Assembly (NCBI GenBank): GCA_009784995.1
Contig: WQXE01000044.1
Span: 1 to 13,663, forward strand
Direction of reading: 5' to 3'
Length of the DNA: 13,663 nt
From: Treponema sp.
GTDB taxonomy: Bacteria; Spirochaetota; Spirochaetia; Treponematales; Breznakiellaceae
Shown: positions 6,061 to 13,010 of the stretch, in pieces
Position numbering within the stretch: the stretch's first letter is position 1
Layout: each line of letters starts with the position of its first letter
Program-made: the position numbers and the translations under genes
The notes under the pieces: model-generated
What the model saw: the letters and a program-made list of their open reading frames with translations, nothing else
What the model was told of the DNA's origin: nothing
Database searches by the model: none

Positions 6061-6975
6061 CTAATTAAAAAGTCTACTGATTATTAATTCTTTGTCAATA
6101 AGAGGCCGGGCGACTAGGACGTCAGGGTCTGTGTTTTCAGTACTTACCCTGAATTCCCAGTGTAAATGTGGACCTGTCGAAAACCCCGTTGAACCTGATA
6201 AACCGATCACGGAGCCTGCCGCTACTATAGAACCTTCCTGAGCGATAACGCTGTCCAGATGATAGTAAAGCGAATATACACCCGGAGCGTGTTCGAGTAT
6301 CACGGAAAAACCTGTAAGAATTCTCATGCGGCTAAGAACAACTCTTCCCCTTCCGCTTGCTCGAACTTCTGTTCCTGTCGGTATTCCAAAATCAACGCCG
6401 GCATGAATCGAAGTGACTCTTCTTCCATCCGAGTACGCGTTGATACGGCGGGTGCCAAATTGGCTGGTTCTTCTTGTTGATGTAACTGGCAGTAAAAACG
6501 GACCTGTGTGATAAACCTGATTTCCTGTAGTCGCTAAAATTGCCCAAAGCCTTTCTGATTCGGCAGTTCTTTCAGGGTTTGGATCCGCTACAAGGCTTGT
6601 TAAAGCGGCGTCTAAATTTATTGTTTCAGAGCGAAATGTTCTTGGCGCTATTGTAATTGGTATTTCGTGGAATACACCTATTTCATTATTTAATCTAAGA
6701 ATAGCGTCACCCGGTTCCGCGGTAGAAGGAACTGTAATGATAGCTGTTATAAAACTGGGGTTTCCGTTTTCCGCGGGAATCAAAAACGCTCCCGCTTTGG
6801 CAATTTGTCTTTCGTTTACTATTAATTGAACATCACTTATACCGGCGGTTAACGCGACAGTTATAGGGTCGCCCGGGCGGGGTGATTCAGGGATAACTAC
6901 ATATCTAATTTGAGCTTGTACTGTGATCGCGAAACATAAATTGATGATTAAAATAAATAATAATTTTTTTTGCAT
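6061..6975 (-). CDS. M23-family (LytM) metallopeptidase, secreted
   Basis: This is a 304-residue exported peptidase predicted to cut peptidoglycan peptide bridges in the periplasm or to activate other hydrolases. I start it at the ATG at 6975..6973, because AAGGAAAG lies just upstream and the N-terminus is then a clean signal peptide (MQKKLLFILIINLCFAITVQA, cleavage probably after residue 21 or 22). A start at 7020 would add 15 residues before the signal. Residues about 25-112 form a beta-rich region like the Ig-like or binding modules of related proteins. The LytM domain spans about 185-280: zinc ligands H191 and D195 (HAGVD), H239 in YYHLD, and H270/H272 in GPHLHWEF. All catalytic residues are present, so it should be active. 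It lies 65 bases after recJ and 49 before rpsU. Confidence 0.92.
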   Translation of the reverse strand: MQKKLLFILIINLCFAITVQAQIRYVVIPESPRPGDPITVALTAGISDVQLIVNERQIAKAGAFLIPAENGNPSFITAIITVPSTAEPGDAILRLNNEIGVFHEIPITIAPRTFRSETINLDAALTSLVADPNPERTAESERLWAILATTGNQVYHTGPFLLPVTSTRRTSQFGTRRINAYSDGRRVTSIHAGVDFGIPTGTEVRASGRGRVVLSRMRILTGFSVILEHAPGVYSLYYHLDSVIAQEGSIVAAGSVIGLSGSTGFSTGPHLHWEFRVSTENTDPDVLVARPLIDKELIISRLFN

Positions 6976-6997
6976 ATACTTTCCTTTTTTAAACCTG

Positions 6998-7024
6998 ATT
7001 GTATAAATAAAGTTACACATTCAA
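6998..7024 (-). promoter_or_regulatory. Candidate promoter for the M23 peptidase and rpsU
   Basis: On the minus strand TACAAT (7003..6998) is preceded by TTGAAT at 15 bases, or TTTGAA at 16. The boxes fit the consensus only partly and the spacing is short. It would give the peptidase its own transcript in the 65-base gap after recJ. Confidence 0.35.
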
Positions 7025-7040
7025 ATTGATGTTATTTTTT

Positions 7041-9170
7041 TCAGTTCTTTTTTAGATCGATGATCAATATTTGGGGAGTTTCATTTCCTTTAAAATAATC
7101 TCTGTTTAAATTGAATATTATGTCTACCTTGTCGTTAACCGCGAATTCTTTATTTATTACACGTTCCGCGTTATGCCAATAAAGAGCCGGCCATTTATAT
7201 TTTCCCGCGTCAAGTGTCATTTTTACATGCTTCGCTTCCGGCTTTCCTATAAGATTTATTTCTTTAATGGATATTTGTTTTGTCATAAATACAAGCTGAT
7301 CGTTCTCGTTGCCGTAAGGTTCAAAACGGTCAACCATTTTAAAAAGATCGGGAGTAAGGTAATCATGCGGAAGTTCGGCGTCAATTTGAATAACTTTTTC
7401 ATCCTTCTCTTTATCAAACTCAATCGCGGATACAATATTTTCCAGCCGTTCAGTAAATTTGTTCCAGTTTTCCATAAGTAAACTGAAACCACCTGCCGCC
7501 TGATGCCCCCCCGCGTCTATAAAAAGACCCGCGCATTGATCCAAAAGCGCGCATACATTATAACCTCTTGCGGATCGAATTGATCCTGTGCAGATTTCTT
7601 CTCCAATGGATACGGCAATCGCGGGCGCGTTAAAATTACGGCAAGCCCTCTGCGCCATAAGACCTGTAATCCCTTTATTTATTTTTTCGCTATAAACCAA
7701 AACGAATTTTTGCTCGTACTCATCAAATGTTTTGTAAGCCATCGATTCAATGCCTGCCCATGTTTCTTCTTCCAGTTCTTTGCGTTTTTCATTCATTCCC
7801 GCGAGTTCTGTCGCGAGCTGTTCTCTTTTTAATAAATCTTTTTCAAAAAACAAAGCGGCGGCGGTTTGCGCGCTTCCCATTCTGCGCGCGGCGTTTATTG
7901 TTGGGCACAATTTCCAGGAGATGTCTTTTGTTTCAAAGTGACGGCCTGTTAAGTCAAGTTTTTGCATTAATTGTAAAAGCCCGAACCGTGGTTTTTTTAC
8001 AAGCGCTTCGATGCCTCTGCGCACGATAATTCTGTTTTCGTCCAACAGCGGCATAATATCGGCAATTGTTCCAAGCGCCGCAAGCTGAAGATCCGCGTTT
8101 TCGTTTTCTGTATCTTCTGTGTTTTTTTCTTTTATCTTCGCGTACGATGTAAAAAGATTTACAAAAACATCAAGTTCACTTAATTCTCTGTCGGAATACC
8201 TGGCGATTTTAGAAAGTTCTTTAATGCGCAGTAAACTTTGCCCTGTGGTTTGCGGTATCTCCTTGCCGATTAAAGGAGCGATATCCATCATTCCTACTTC
8301 GATACCCTTGCCAAAAAGTTTTGTAAAAGTTTGTTTATGTAAAGCCGCGTCCCAGCAAAGAATATGCTGCCCTTCTAAAAACGCGGGCAGCCGTGTTTCA
8401 TTAATCGAAACCATTCCGGGTACAATCGTTTCGATCAAAGAATCGGTTATGATTAGGTTTCGCGTTTTCGCGATTTCTATTATCCACGCGTCGTTTACAG
8501 GTCTTGTATTTAAGAGGCACATTTGCTGTCCATATAAATCACTTCTTAGCGCGAAACGAAGAGCGCACACTAATTTAAAAGCGACACCGCAGCCGGAAAG
8601 ATTTCTAAAAGGATATGTAGAGTTTTTTAATTTAGGATTGATGATAACAAGAGCTTGCGGCAGTTCGTCCTGCGGTTCGTGGTGGTCTGTAACAATTACA
8701 TCGACAGAAAGCTCACCCGCTCTTTTAATTTCTGCAAACCTGGAAATTCCGCAGTCGACGGTAATTATTAATGTGCCGTCTTTAGCGGCAAATTCTTCGA
8801 CAGCTTCCAGCGAAAGCCCGTAGGATTCATCGCCTGTTGGAATTCGCCAGCTGACATCCAAACCGATGTTTTCCAGGTATCCCGCGAGGAGAGCTGTTCC
8901 CGTAATACCGTCGACATCACCGTCGCCGAAAATTAAAACTTTTTCACCTTCTTCTTTCGCCGCGAGAATTCGTTCAACAGCGTCTTCCATTCCGTCCAGC
9001 GCGAAAGGATTTCTAAGTGAGGTTATATCGTCTTCAAGAAAGTATCGTATTGAATCGCCGTTTTTATGTCCCCTGCGCGCGAGTATCGAAGCGGTTAGAA
9101 GATCACATCCGTATTTTGTGGAGATTTCCTTTACAAGCTCGCCAGAAATCTCTCTTTTTTCCCATTTCAT
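7041..9170 (-). CDS. recJ: Single-stranded-DNA exonuclease RecJ with inserted domain
   Basis: RecJ degrades single-stranded DNA 5' to 3' in recombination and mismatch or base-excision repair. Catalytic DHH motifs are present: GDGDVDG (82-88, usually GDYDADG), VDCGIS (138-143), TDHHEP (161-166) and GTIAD (367-371). The DHHA1 domain follows with SIRSARGYNV and DAGGHQAAGGF (530-562), then an OB-like C-terminal domain (about 595-709). All metal-binding aspartates and histidines of these motifs remain. The protein is 709 residues, while most bacterial RecJ proteins are near 560-580. The excess lies between GCGVAFKL (193-200) and LAALGTIAD (363-371), where an extra domain has been inserted (see separate entry). 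No Shine-Dalgarno sequence precedes the ATG; a TATAAT box (9185..9180) lies nine bases upstream. An acidic linker (about 346-360) closes the insertion. Confidence 0.94.
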   Translation of the reverse strand: MKWEKREISGELVKEISTKYGCDLLTASILARRGHKNGDSIRYFLEDDITSLRNPFALDGMEDAVERILAAKEEGEKVLIFGDGDVDGITGTALLAGYLENIGLDVSWRIPTGDESYGLSLEAVEEFAAKDGTLIITVDCGISRFAEIKRAGELSVDVIVTDHHEPQDELPQALVIINPKLKNSTYPFRNLSGCGVAFKLVCALRFALRSDLYGQQMCLLNTRPVNDAWIIEIAKTRNLIITDSLIETIVPGMVSINETRLPAFLEGQHILCWDAALHKQTFTKLFGKGIEVGMMDIAPLIGKEIPQTTGQSLLRIKELSKIARYSDRELSELDVFVNLFTSYAKIKEKNTEDTENENADLQLAALGTIADIMPLLDENRIIVRRGIEALVKKPRFGLLQLMQKLDLTGRHFETKDISWKLCPTINAARRMGSAQTAAALFFEKDLLKREQLATELAGMNEKRKELEEETWAGIESMAYKTFDEYEQKFVLVYSEKINKGITGLMAQRACRNFNAPAIAVSIGEEICTGSIRSARGYNVCALLDQCAGLFIDAGGHQAAGGFSLLMENWNKFTERLENIVSAIEFDKEKDEKVIQIDAELPHDYLTPDLFKMVDRFEPYGNENDQLVFMTKQISIKEINLIGKPEAKHVKMTLDAGKYKWPALYWHNAERVINKEFAVNDKVDIIFNLNRDYFKGNETPQILIIDLKKN
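8136..8519 (-). other. DnaQ-like pseudo-exonuclease insertion within RecJ
   Basis: RecJ residues about 218-345 are not part of the normal DHH fold. Their order of motifs parallels DEDD/DnaQ exonucleases. LLNTRPVNDAWIIEIA (219-234) matches the Exo I region, normally 'DTETTG..D.IIEIA'. ETIVPG (247-252) matches the 'tlVnPg' strand. QHILCWDAALHKQTF (268-282) matches the Exo II 'lvaHNa.FD...l'. The stretch after MMDIAPL (295-300) matches 'iDtl.la'. SDRELSELDVFVNLF (326-340) matches the Exo III 'HrAl.Da..ta.lf'. The catalytic positions are changed: D and E become N and R, the Exo II aspartate becomes histidine, and the Exo III histidine and aspartate become D and E. I infer a catalytically dead module that may bind DNA or a partner. 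This rests on pattern reading only. Confidence 0.5.
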
Positions 9171-9179
9171 TTGTAACTT

Positions 9180-9185
9180 ATTATA
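9180..9185 (-). promoter_or_regulatory. Candidate -10 box of recJ
   Basis: A perfect TATAAT on the minus strand ends nine bases before the recJ ATG, giving a predicted leader of about three bases. No good -35 is seen at 17-18 bases (TAGTAA at 17). The 66-base gap to the DUF1667 gene is almost pure A/T and includes a 14-base AT palindrome (9215-9228), so a chance match is possible. Confidence 0.45.
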
Positions 9186-9236
9186 TAAGATTAAAAGATA
9201 TTTTACTATCCCTTAAAAAATATTTTTTTATTATTT

Positions 9237-9596
9237 TTAACTGATTGTTCTTGTGGTTATTACATTAAAACCTTCGCCGTTCCAGTTTTCTATTATTATA
9301 TCTCCGATTTTTACCGGAAGCGAAATTTGAGTTTTATATATATCTTGCAATAAAGCGGAGATTTTTTCTTTAGGACAAGGTGATGATGTTTTTACAGGAA
9401 TTCTTCTAATAGAACATGCCGTTTTTAAAGGAACGGTCGCGGTTACCGTACGTTTAGGAGCTGTAAGTTCTTCGATAGCGTAAGATTCTCCTTTCGGGCA
9501 TTTATTGCCAGTTACAAACATATCGCCTCGCGAGGTATTTTCTTTTACTTCCAAAGCGCAGCCAATAGGACAGACAATACATGTTAAGTTTCGCAT
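9237..9596 (-). CDS. DUF1667 cysteine-rich protein
   Basis: This small protein is the third gene of the GlpA-like/GlpB-like operon. I start it at ATG 9596..9594, giving 119 residues, because GAGGG lies six bases upstream. A TTG at 9608 would add four residues but lacks a ribosome site. The N-terminus has the DUF1667 pattern LTCIVCPIGCALEV, then GNKCPKGESYAIEE and P-R-TVTATV. With the ATG start the four cysteines are residues 6, 9, 13 and 33, a likely metal or iron-sulfur site in the manner of CxxCxxxC...C proteins. DUF1667 proteins regularly follow FAD oxidoreductases of this kind and probably serve as an electron-transfer or accessory subunit, in the place where GlpC sits in the enterobacterial glpABC enzyme. 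That role is inferred. Confidence 0.88.
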   Translation of the reverse strand: MRNLTCIVCPIGCALEVKENTSRGDMFVTGNKCPKGESYAIEELTAPKRTVTATVPLKTACSIRRIPVKTSSPCPKEKISALLQDIYKTQISLPVKIGDIIIENWNGEGFNVITTRTIS

Positions 9597-9604
9597 TACA
9601 TCCC

Positions 9605-10873
9605 TCAATTTATACTAATTTCCAATATTGAATTGGAATTAATTTTGATGTTTTTAAAATCTTTTGTTGTTAACTTAAAACTGATCATCTCTGACGGTTG
9701 TACATGTCTTTCTTTTTTACAAAGTATGATTTGGCCGTCAACTCGAAGTTCAATAACCGCGTTATTTTTAACAATCATGGAACGAAGATAAATAATGTTT
9801 TCTTTTTCGGGCGCGATTTGTGATGGGTTTACATAACGTACATGAGAACCCGCTTTTGTTTGTATTTGCGAGGTAGAGCGCTCCCCACTCAACCATTGAG
9901 CGGCATACCTTCCCGCTCTTCGGCTTTCTTCGCAAACCCAGTCTACAAGATCGTGTACATGTAAAACATTGCCGCAGGCAAAAATTCCTTCCATGTTAGT
10001 CATAAGACATGAATCTACTAATGGACCGTTAGTTACTGTATTAAGCTCTACACCTGCGGCTTTTGACAATTCATTTTCAGGGACTAGCCCTACAGATAAA
10101 AGCACTGTGTCGCAATTTACGCGAAAACTTTTTTCGCTTTTAAGAATGCCGTTTTTTATCGGAGTAACTTCGATTCCCTCGACACGATCGTTACCGAAAA
10201 TATTGGTTGTCTGCGATGATAGGTATAAAGGAATATCAAAGTCGTTAAGGCACTGAACAATGTTACGCGTCAATCCAGCGGGGTAAGGCATTATTTCTAC
10301 TACGGCTTTTACCTTGCAGCCAACCCAGCTCATACGCCTTGCCATAATAAGCCCGATGTCGCCTGAACCTATGATTACAACTTCTTTACCGGGTATATAT
10401 CCTTCTATGTTTACAAGGCGTTGAGCAAGCCCTGCCGTATAAACCCCCGCGGGGCGAGATCCCGATATGCGGATATTGCCGCGGTTTCTTTCGCGGCAGC
10501 CCATAGCGAGTAACACAGAGCGGCATGTTATTTTTATTGCGCCGGAAGAATTTATACATAAGAGTTCACGCGAAGACGCAGAGGCGCAGAGGGAAGATGA
10601 ATTTAATTTTATTACAGTTGTATTAAGGTATATATCTATTTTTGATTTAATTACTCGTTCTATAAATCGTTCGGCAAACTCGGGACCTGTAAGTTCCTCT
10701 TTAAATTCATGCAGACCAAAACCATTGTGAATACACTGCATAAGGATGCCGCCAAGATGATCTTCTCTTTCGATGATCGCGCACGAAAACCCGCGCGCTT
10801 CTATTTCTAACGCCGCCGCCATTCCCGCCGCTCCGGCGCCTATAACTACAGCATCGTATTTTAATTCTTTCAT
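9605..10873 (-). CDS. FAD/NAD-dependent oxidoreductase (GlpB-like position)
   Basis: This 422-residue flavoprotein belongs to the pyridine nucleotide-disulfide oxidoreductase superfamily. It has an N-terminal FAD loop (GAGAAG, 12-17), the subfamily block GGILMQCIHNGFGLHEF (41-57), AMGCRER (123-129), an NAD-binding loop (VVIIGSGDIG, about 165-174) and the second FAD contact GIFACGNVLHVHDLV. The classical CxxC redox disulfide is absent. Together with the upstream GlpA-like and downstream DUF1667 proteins it probably forms an electron-transferring dehydrogenase complex that passes electrons from an organic substrate, perhaps glycerol-3-phosphate, to NAD or a membrane carrier. The start overlaps the upstream stop as ATGA, so translation is coupled. 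Oddly, residues 94-102 are encoded by three tandem 8-bp repeats that look inserted into a loop between two strands. The frame is kept. Confidence 0.9.
   Translation of the reverse strand: MKELKYDAVVIGAGAAGMAAALEIEARGFSCAIIEREDHLGGILMQCIHNGFGLHEFKEELTGPEFAERFIERVIKSKIDIYLNTTVIKLNSSSLCASASSRELLCINSSGAIKITCRSVLLAMGCRERNRGNIRISGSRPAGVYTAGLAQRLVNIEGYIPGKEVVIIGSGDIGLIMARRMSWVGCKVKAVVEIMPYPAGLTRNIVQCLNDFDIPLYLSSQTTNIFGNDRVEGIEVTPIKNGILKSEKSFRVNCDTVLLSVGLVPENELSKAAGVELNTVTNGPLVDSCLMTNMEGIFACGNVLHVHDLVDWVCEESRRAGRYAAQWLSGERSTSQIQTKAGSHVRYVNPSQIAPEKENIIYLRSMIVKNNAVIELRVDGQIILCKKERHVQPSEMISFKLTTKDFKNIKINSNSILEISIN
10569..10592. repeat. Three tandem 8-bp repeats inside a coding region
   Basis: CGCGAAGA, CGCAGAGG and CGCAGAGG lie head to tail on the plus strand, 24 bases in all. 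They fall in the flavoprotein gene on the minus strand, encoding about SLCASASSR (residues 94-102). The sequence belongs in style to the TTCACGC-(GCAGAGGC)n type of interspersed repeat seen in many bacterial genomes. It is preceded here by GTTCA (10564-10568). Confidence 0.65.
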
Positions 10874-12333
10874 AAAATGCCTGCCAGTACATTACTTCGC
10901 GCGCCATGTTTTGTTATTTCTTCTATAGATAGCCCTGTTTCCCTCATTATAATCTTGATGATCTTGTAGGTGCAAAAACCTCCCTGGCAGCGTCCCATTT
11001 GCGCGCGTGTAAAATACTTTATTCCGTCAAGCGTGGTGTGACCAAGCTTTATAGCCTGCGCGATTTCCGCTTCGCTTACATTTTCACAACGGCAAACCAT
11101 GTTCCCCCAAGCCGGGTCTTTCGCGATTAAATTATCTAGTTCTTTTATATTCGGGCTTGCGCCGCAAATAAAATCCCTTACGTTTGGGTGATTTTCTACG
11201 ATTGGGTTCCAGCCCGGTTTTTCTGTTAATTGCAAACCCATTTCCACTAAAATGTTTTTTACATACTCCGCGATCGCGGGTGACGCTGTTAACCCCGGAC
11301 TTTGGATACCCGCGACTTGTACAAAGGCAGGCGCTTTTTTTGAAGCTTCAATATAAAAATCGTTATTAAAATTGCTTTCAAGGCAAGGGCGAAGCCCGGA
11401 AAACGAAGCTATAACATCATTTTGGCTAAGAGAAGGAATCATGGTTTTTCCGCAAATCAAAATTTGTTCCAGATGTTTTTGGGTGGTGGAAAAATCATTT
11501 TTATCATAGGCAGCGTCAGCTGTAGGACCTACAAGAACTGTTCCTTCCACCGTTGGAATAACAAGCATCCCTTTGGAAACCGCTGTAGGAACAGGAAACA
11601 CAACTTTGGAAGGACAGGCTTTGGTAAGTCTATCAAGTAAAAAATATTCGCCTTTTCTGGAAGATATTTTAAAATCTTCGGCTGCGAAAATTTTTGAAAC
11701 TTCATCCGCGAATAAACCAGCGGCGTTTATCACATAACGGGCTTTAATTTCTGTACCGGTTTCGGCTCGAATTATCCAAAAATCTTCGCCGCCTGTACTT
11801 CGGTTTGCTTCTTTTACTTTAAAGTTTGTGAAAAGTTTTACTTCGTTTTTTAAAGCCGATTCAACAAGAGCGAAAACAAAACGGTAAGGTTCGATTATTC
11901 CGCCGCCGGGCGCGTAAAGACCGCCAATTACATCACTCGATAATTTCGGCTCCAGTTCCAACATTCTAAGGCGGGAGCATAACTCAATGCCGATAACCTC
12001 GTTTTCTACTCCCTGCAAGTATAGGTGTTCGACAACCTTCATTTCATCATGATGTAAAGCGGCTACGATTATTCCGCATCTGCGGAAAGGAAAATTTAAT
12101 TCCCTTCGCAATTGGTCAAACATAAGGCTGCCTTGTATTTCAAGACGCGCTTTTAAATATTTTTTATTATGATGGAACCCGCCGTGAATGATCCCTGAAT
12201 TGGCTTTTGATGTTCCAAAAGATACATCCGCCGATTTTTCCAAAATGGCTGTTTTTATGGAGTAAGCCGAAAGACGGCGGGCTATATTCGCTCCCGAAAC
12301 TCCGCATCCTATAATGGCGACATCAAATTCCAT
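10870..12333 (-). CDS. GlpA-like FAD-dependent oxidoreductase with BFD-type [2Fe-2S] domain
   Basis: This 487-residue protein combines a DAO-type FAD dehydrogenase (about 1-370) with a C-terminal BFD-like [2Fe-2S] domain (about 405-475). FAD-binding GCGVSG (9-14) and GTSKANSGIIHGGF (40-53) are the family signatures. The late SGLRPCLES (312-320) and AGIQSPGLTASPAIA (341-355) stretches complete the flavin fold. The iron-sulfur ligands are C414 and C416 (VCRCENVSEAEI) and C449 and C454 (GRCQGGFC). This is the layout of anaerobic glycerol-3-phosphate dehydrogenase subunit A, also shared by related 2-hydroxyacid dehydrogenases, so the substrate is likely but not certain. It heads a three-gene operon with ATGA overlap to the next gene. 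There is no Shine-Dalgarno sequence; TATAAT (12345..12340) ends exactly six bases before the ATG. Confidence 0.92.
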   Translation of the reverse strand: MEFDVAIIGCGVSGANIARRLSAYSIKTAILEKSADVSFGTSKANSGIIHGGFHHNKKYLKARLEIQGSLMFDQLRRELNFPFRRCGIIVAALHHDEMKVVEHLYLQGVENEVIGIELCSRLRMLELEPKLSSDVIGGLYAPGGGIIEPYRFVFALVESALKNEVKLFTNFKVKEANRSTGGEDFWIIRAETGTEIKARYVINAAGLFADEVSKIFAAEDFKISSRKGEYFLLDRLTKACPSKVVFPVPTAVSKGMLVIPTVEGTVLVGPTADAAYDKNDFSTTQKHLEQILICGKTMIPSLSQNDVIASFSGLRPCLESNFNNDFYIEASKKAPAFVQVAGIQSPGLTASPAIAEYVKNILVEMGLQLTEKPGWNPIVENHPNVRDFICGASPNIKELDNLIAKDPAWGNMVCRCENVSEAEIAQAIKLGHTTLDGIKYFTRAQMGRCQGGFCTYKIIKIIMRETGLSIEEITKHGARSNVLAGIL

Positions 12334-12339
12334 GAATGA

Positions 12340-12368
12340 ATTATATGGTCTAATTTATTAAATTTCTA
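12340..12368 (-). promoter_or_regulatory. Leaderless-type promoter of the GlpA-like operon
   Basis: On the minus strand TATAAT (12345..12340) is preceded at 17 bases by TAGAAA (12368..12363), four of six to the -35 consensus. With the usual distance from the -10 box, transcription would begin at the A of the ATG (12333). It overlaps the divergent promoter of the DUF4838-like gene, so the two may compete. Confidence 0.6.
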
Positions 12369-12374
12369 TATAAT
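12369..12374 (+). promoter_or_regulatory. Leaderless-type -10 box of the DUF4838-like gene
   Basis: A perfect TATAAT ends exactly six bases before the ATG at 12381, mirroring the divergent gene on the other strand. The hexamer at 17-base spacing upstream is TGGTCT, a poor -35. There is no Shine-Dalgarno sequence in GAATT before the ATG. Confidence 0.5.
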
Positions 12375-12380
12375 AGAATT

Positions 12381-12977
12381 ATGGAAAGAAAAAGGCTTTT
12401 TATCAGTAAAAAAACGAGCGCGGGCGAGCGTGAAAAACTTATAAAGTTAGCTGTCGAAAATGAATGTAATACAGTTGTTTTTTCCCTGAATGATAATTTT
12501 TTTAGTACCAAAAATTCAAAGTACATTAAATTAATTAAAAACTATTCATTAAATGTTGAAGCCGGCGGACATGACTTGCCTTTATTGCTTCCAATCAAAC
12601 ATTTCTTTTTTAACCGTGAACTTTTTCGCATGGAGCAGGGCAGGCGTAAAGCAGCCCATCATTTTTGCCCGACCAATCCTAAAACAATCGAGATAATCAG
12701 TGAAAACGCCAAAAAGCTTTTGGCTTTCACGATGCAGAAAGTTACCACTCAACGTATCTTTCACCTTCTGCCGGAAGAAGGGTATGAAAACACCTGGTGC
12801 GCTTGTCCCGCCTGCCGCGCTTTTAGACCCGCGGAGCAATATCTAATTGCCGTAAATACAGTCGCCGATATATTGTCAAAACTTGATCCTAACGCTCTTT
12901 TAACCTACGTCGATTTTGATTCGGAACCTGACGCCGCGAGGGTTAAACCAAGAAAGAACTTGATACGAACGGATTGA
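12381..12977 (+). CDS. DUF4838-like protein, probably truncated
   Basis: This 198-residue protein resembles part of DUF4838, a family of carbohydrate-associated proteins related to glycoside hydrolases. The match is HHFCPTNPKTIEIISENA (93-110), then FHLLPEEGYENTWCACPACRAF (127-148) with W139 and the CxCxxC cluster C140, C142, C145, then AEQYLIAVNTVADIL (151-165). The role of the cysteine cluster is not known to me. Family proteins are, as I recall, clearly longer, and this frame stops soon after the point where the domain would continue (TYVDFDSEP...KPRKNLIRTD). No other frame resumes it in the 33 bases before the next gene. I therefore suspect the C-terminal part was lost, but a naturally short member is possible. 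The protein has no signal peptide, so it would be cytoplasmic. Confidence 0.6.
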   Translation: MERKRLFISKKTSAGEREKLIKLAVENECNTVVFSLNDNFFSTKNSKYIKLIKNYSLNVEAGGHDLPLLLPIKHFFFNRELFRMEQGRRKAAHHFCPTNPKTIEIISENAKKLLAFTMQKVTTQRIFHLLPEEGYENTWCACPACRAFRPAEQYLIAVNTVADILSKLDPNALLTYVDFDSEPDAARVKPRKNLIRTD

Positions 12978-13010
12978 TGAGCTGAAAAATTTTTAAAAAA
13001 AGGACTGGAA

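Noticed and set aside
6976..7020. Upstream ATG at 7020 for the M23 peptidase
   Set aside because: It would place 15 polar residues before the signal peptide, and the ATG at 6975 has a proper Shine-Dalgarno sequence.
8119..8823. Plus-strand open frame of 234 codons antisense to recJ
   Set aside because: It is fully inside recJ, whose motifs are unmistakable, has no ribosome site, and its serine-, leucine- and isoleucine-rich translation is typical of an antisense shadow.
9215..9228. 14-base AT palindrome as a terminator after the GlpA-like operon
   Set aside because: It contains no G-C pairs and would not form a stable hairpin; it is expected by chance in such an AT-rich gap.
9597..9608. TTG start at 9608 for the DUF1667 gene
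   Set aside because: The ATG at 9596 has GAGGG six bases upstream and gives the usual short N-terminus before the first cysteine; the TTG overlaps the upstream stop and has no ribosome site.
10569..10592. CRISPR-like array
   Set aside because: The three 8-bp units are contiguous with no spacers, and no cas gene is present.
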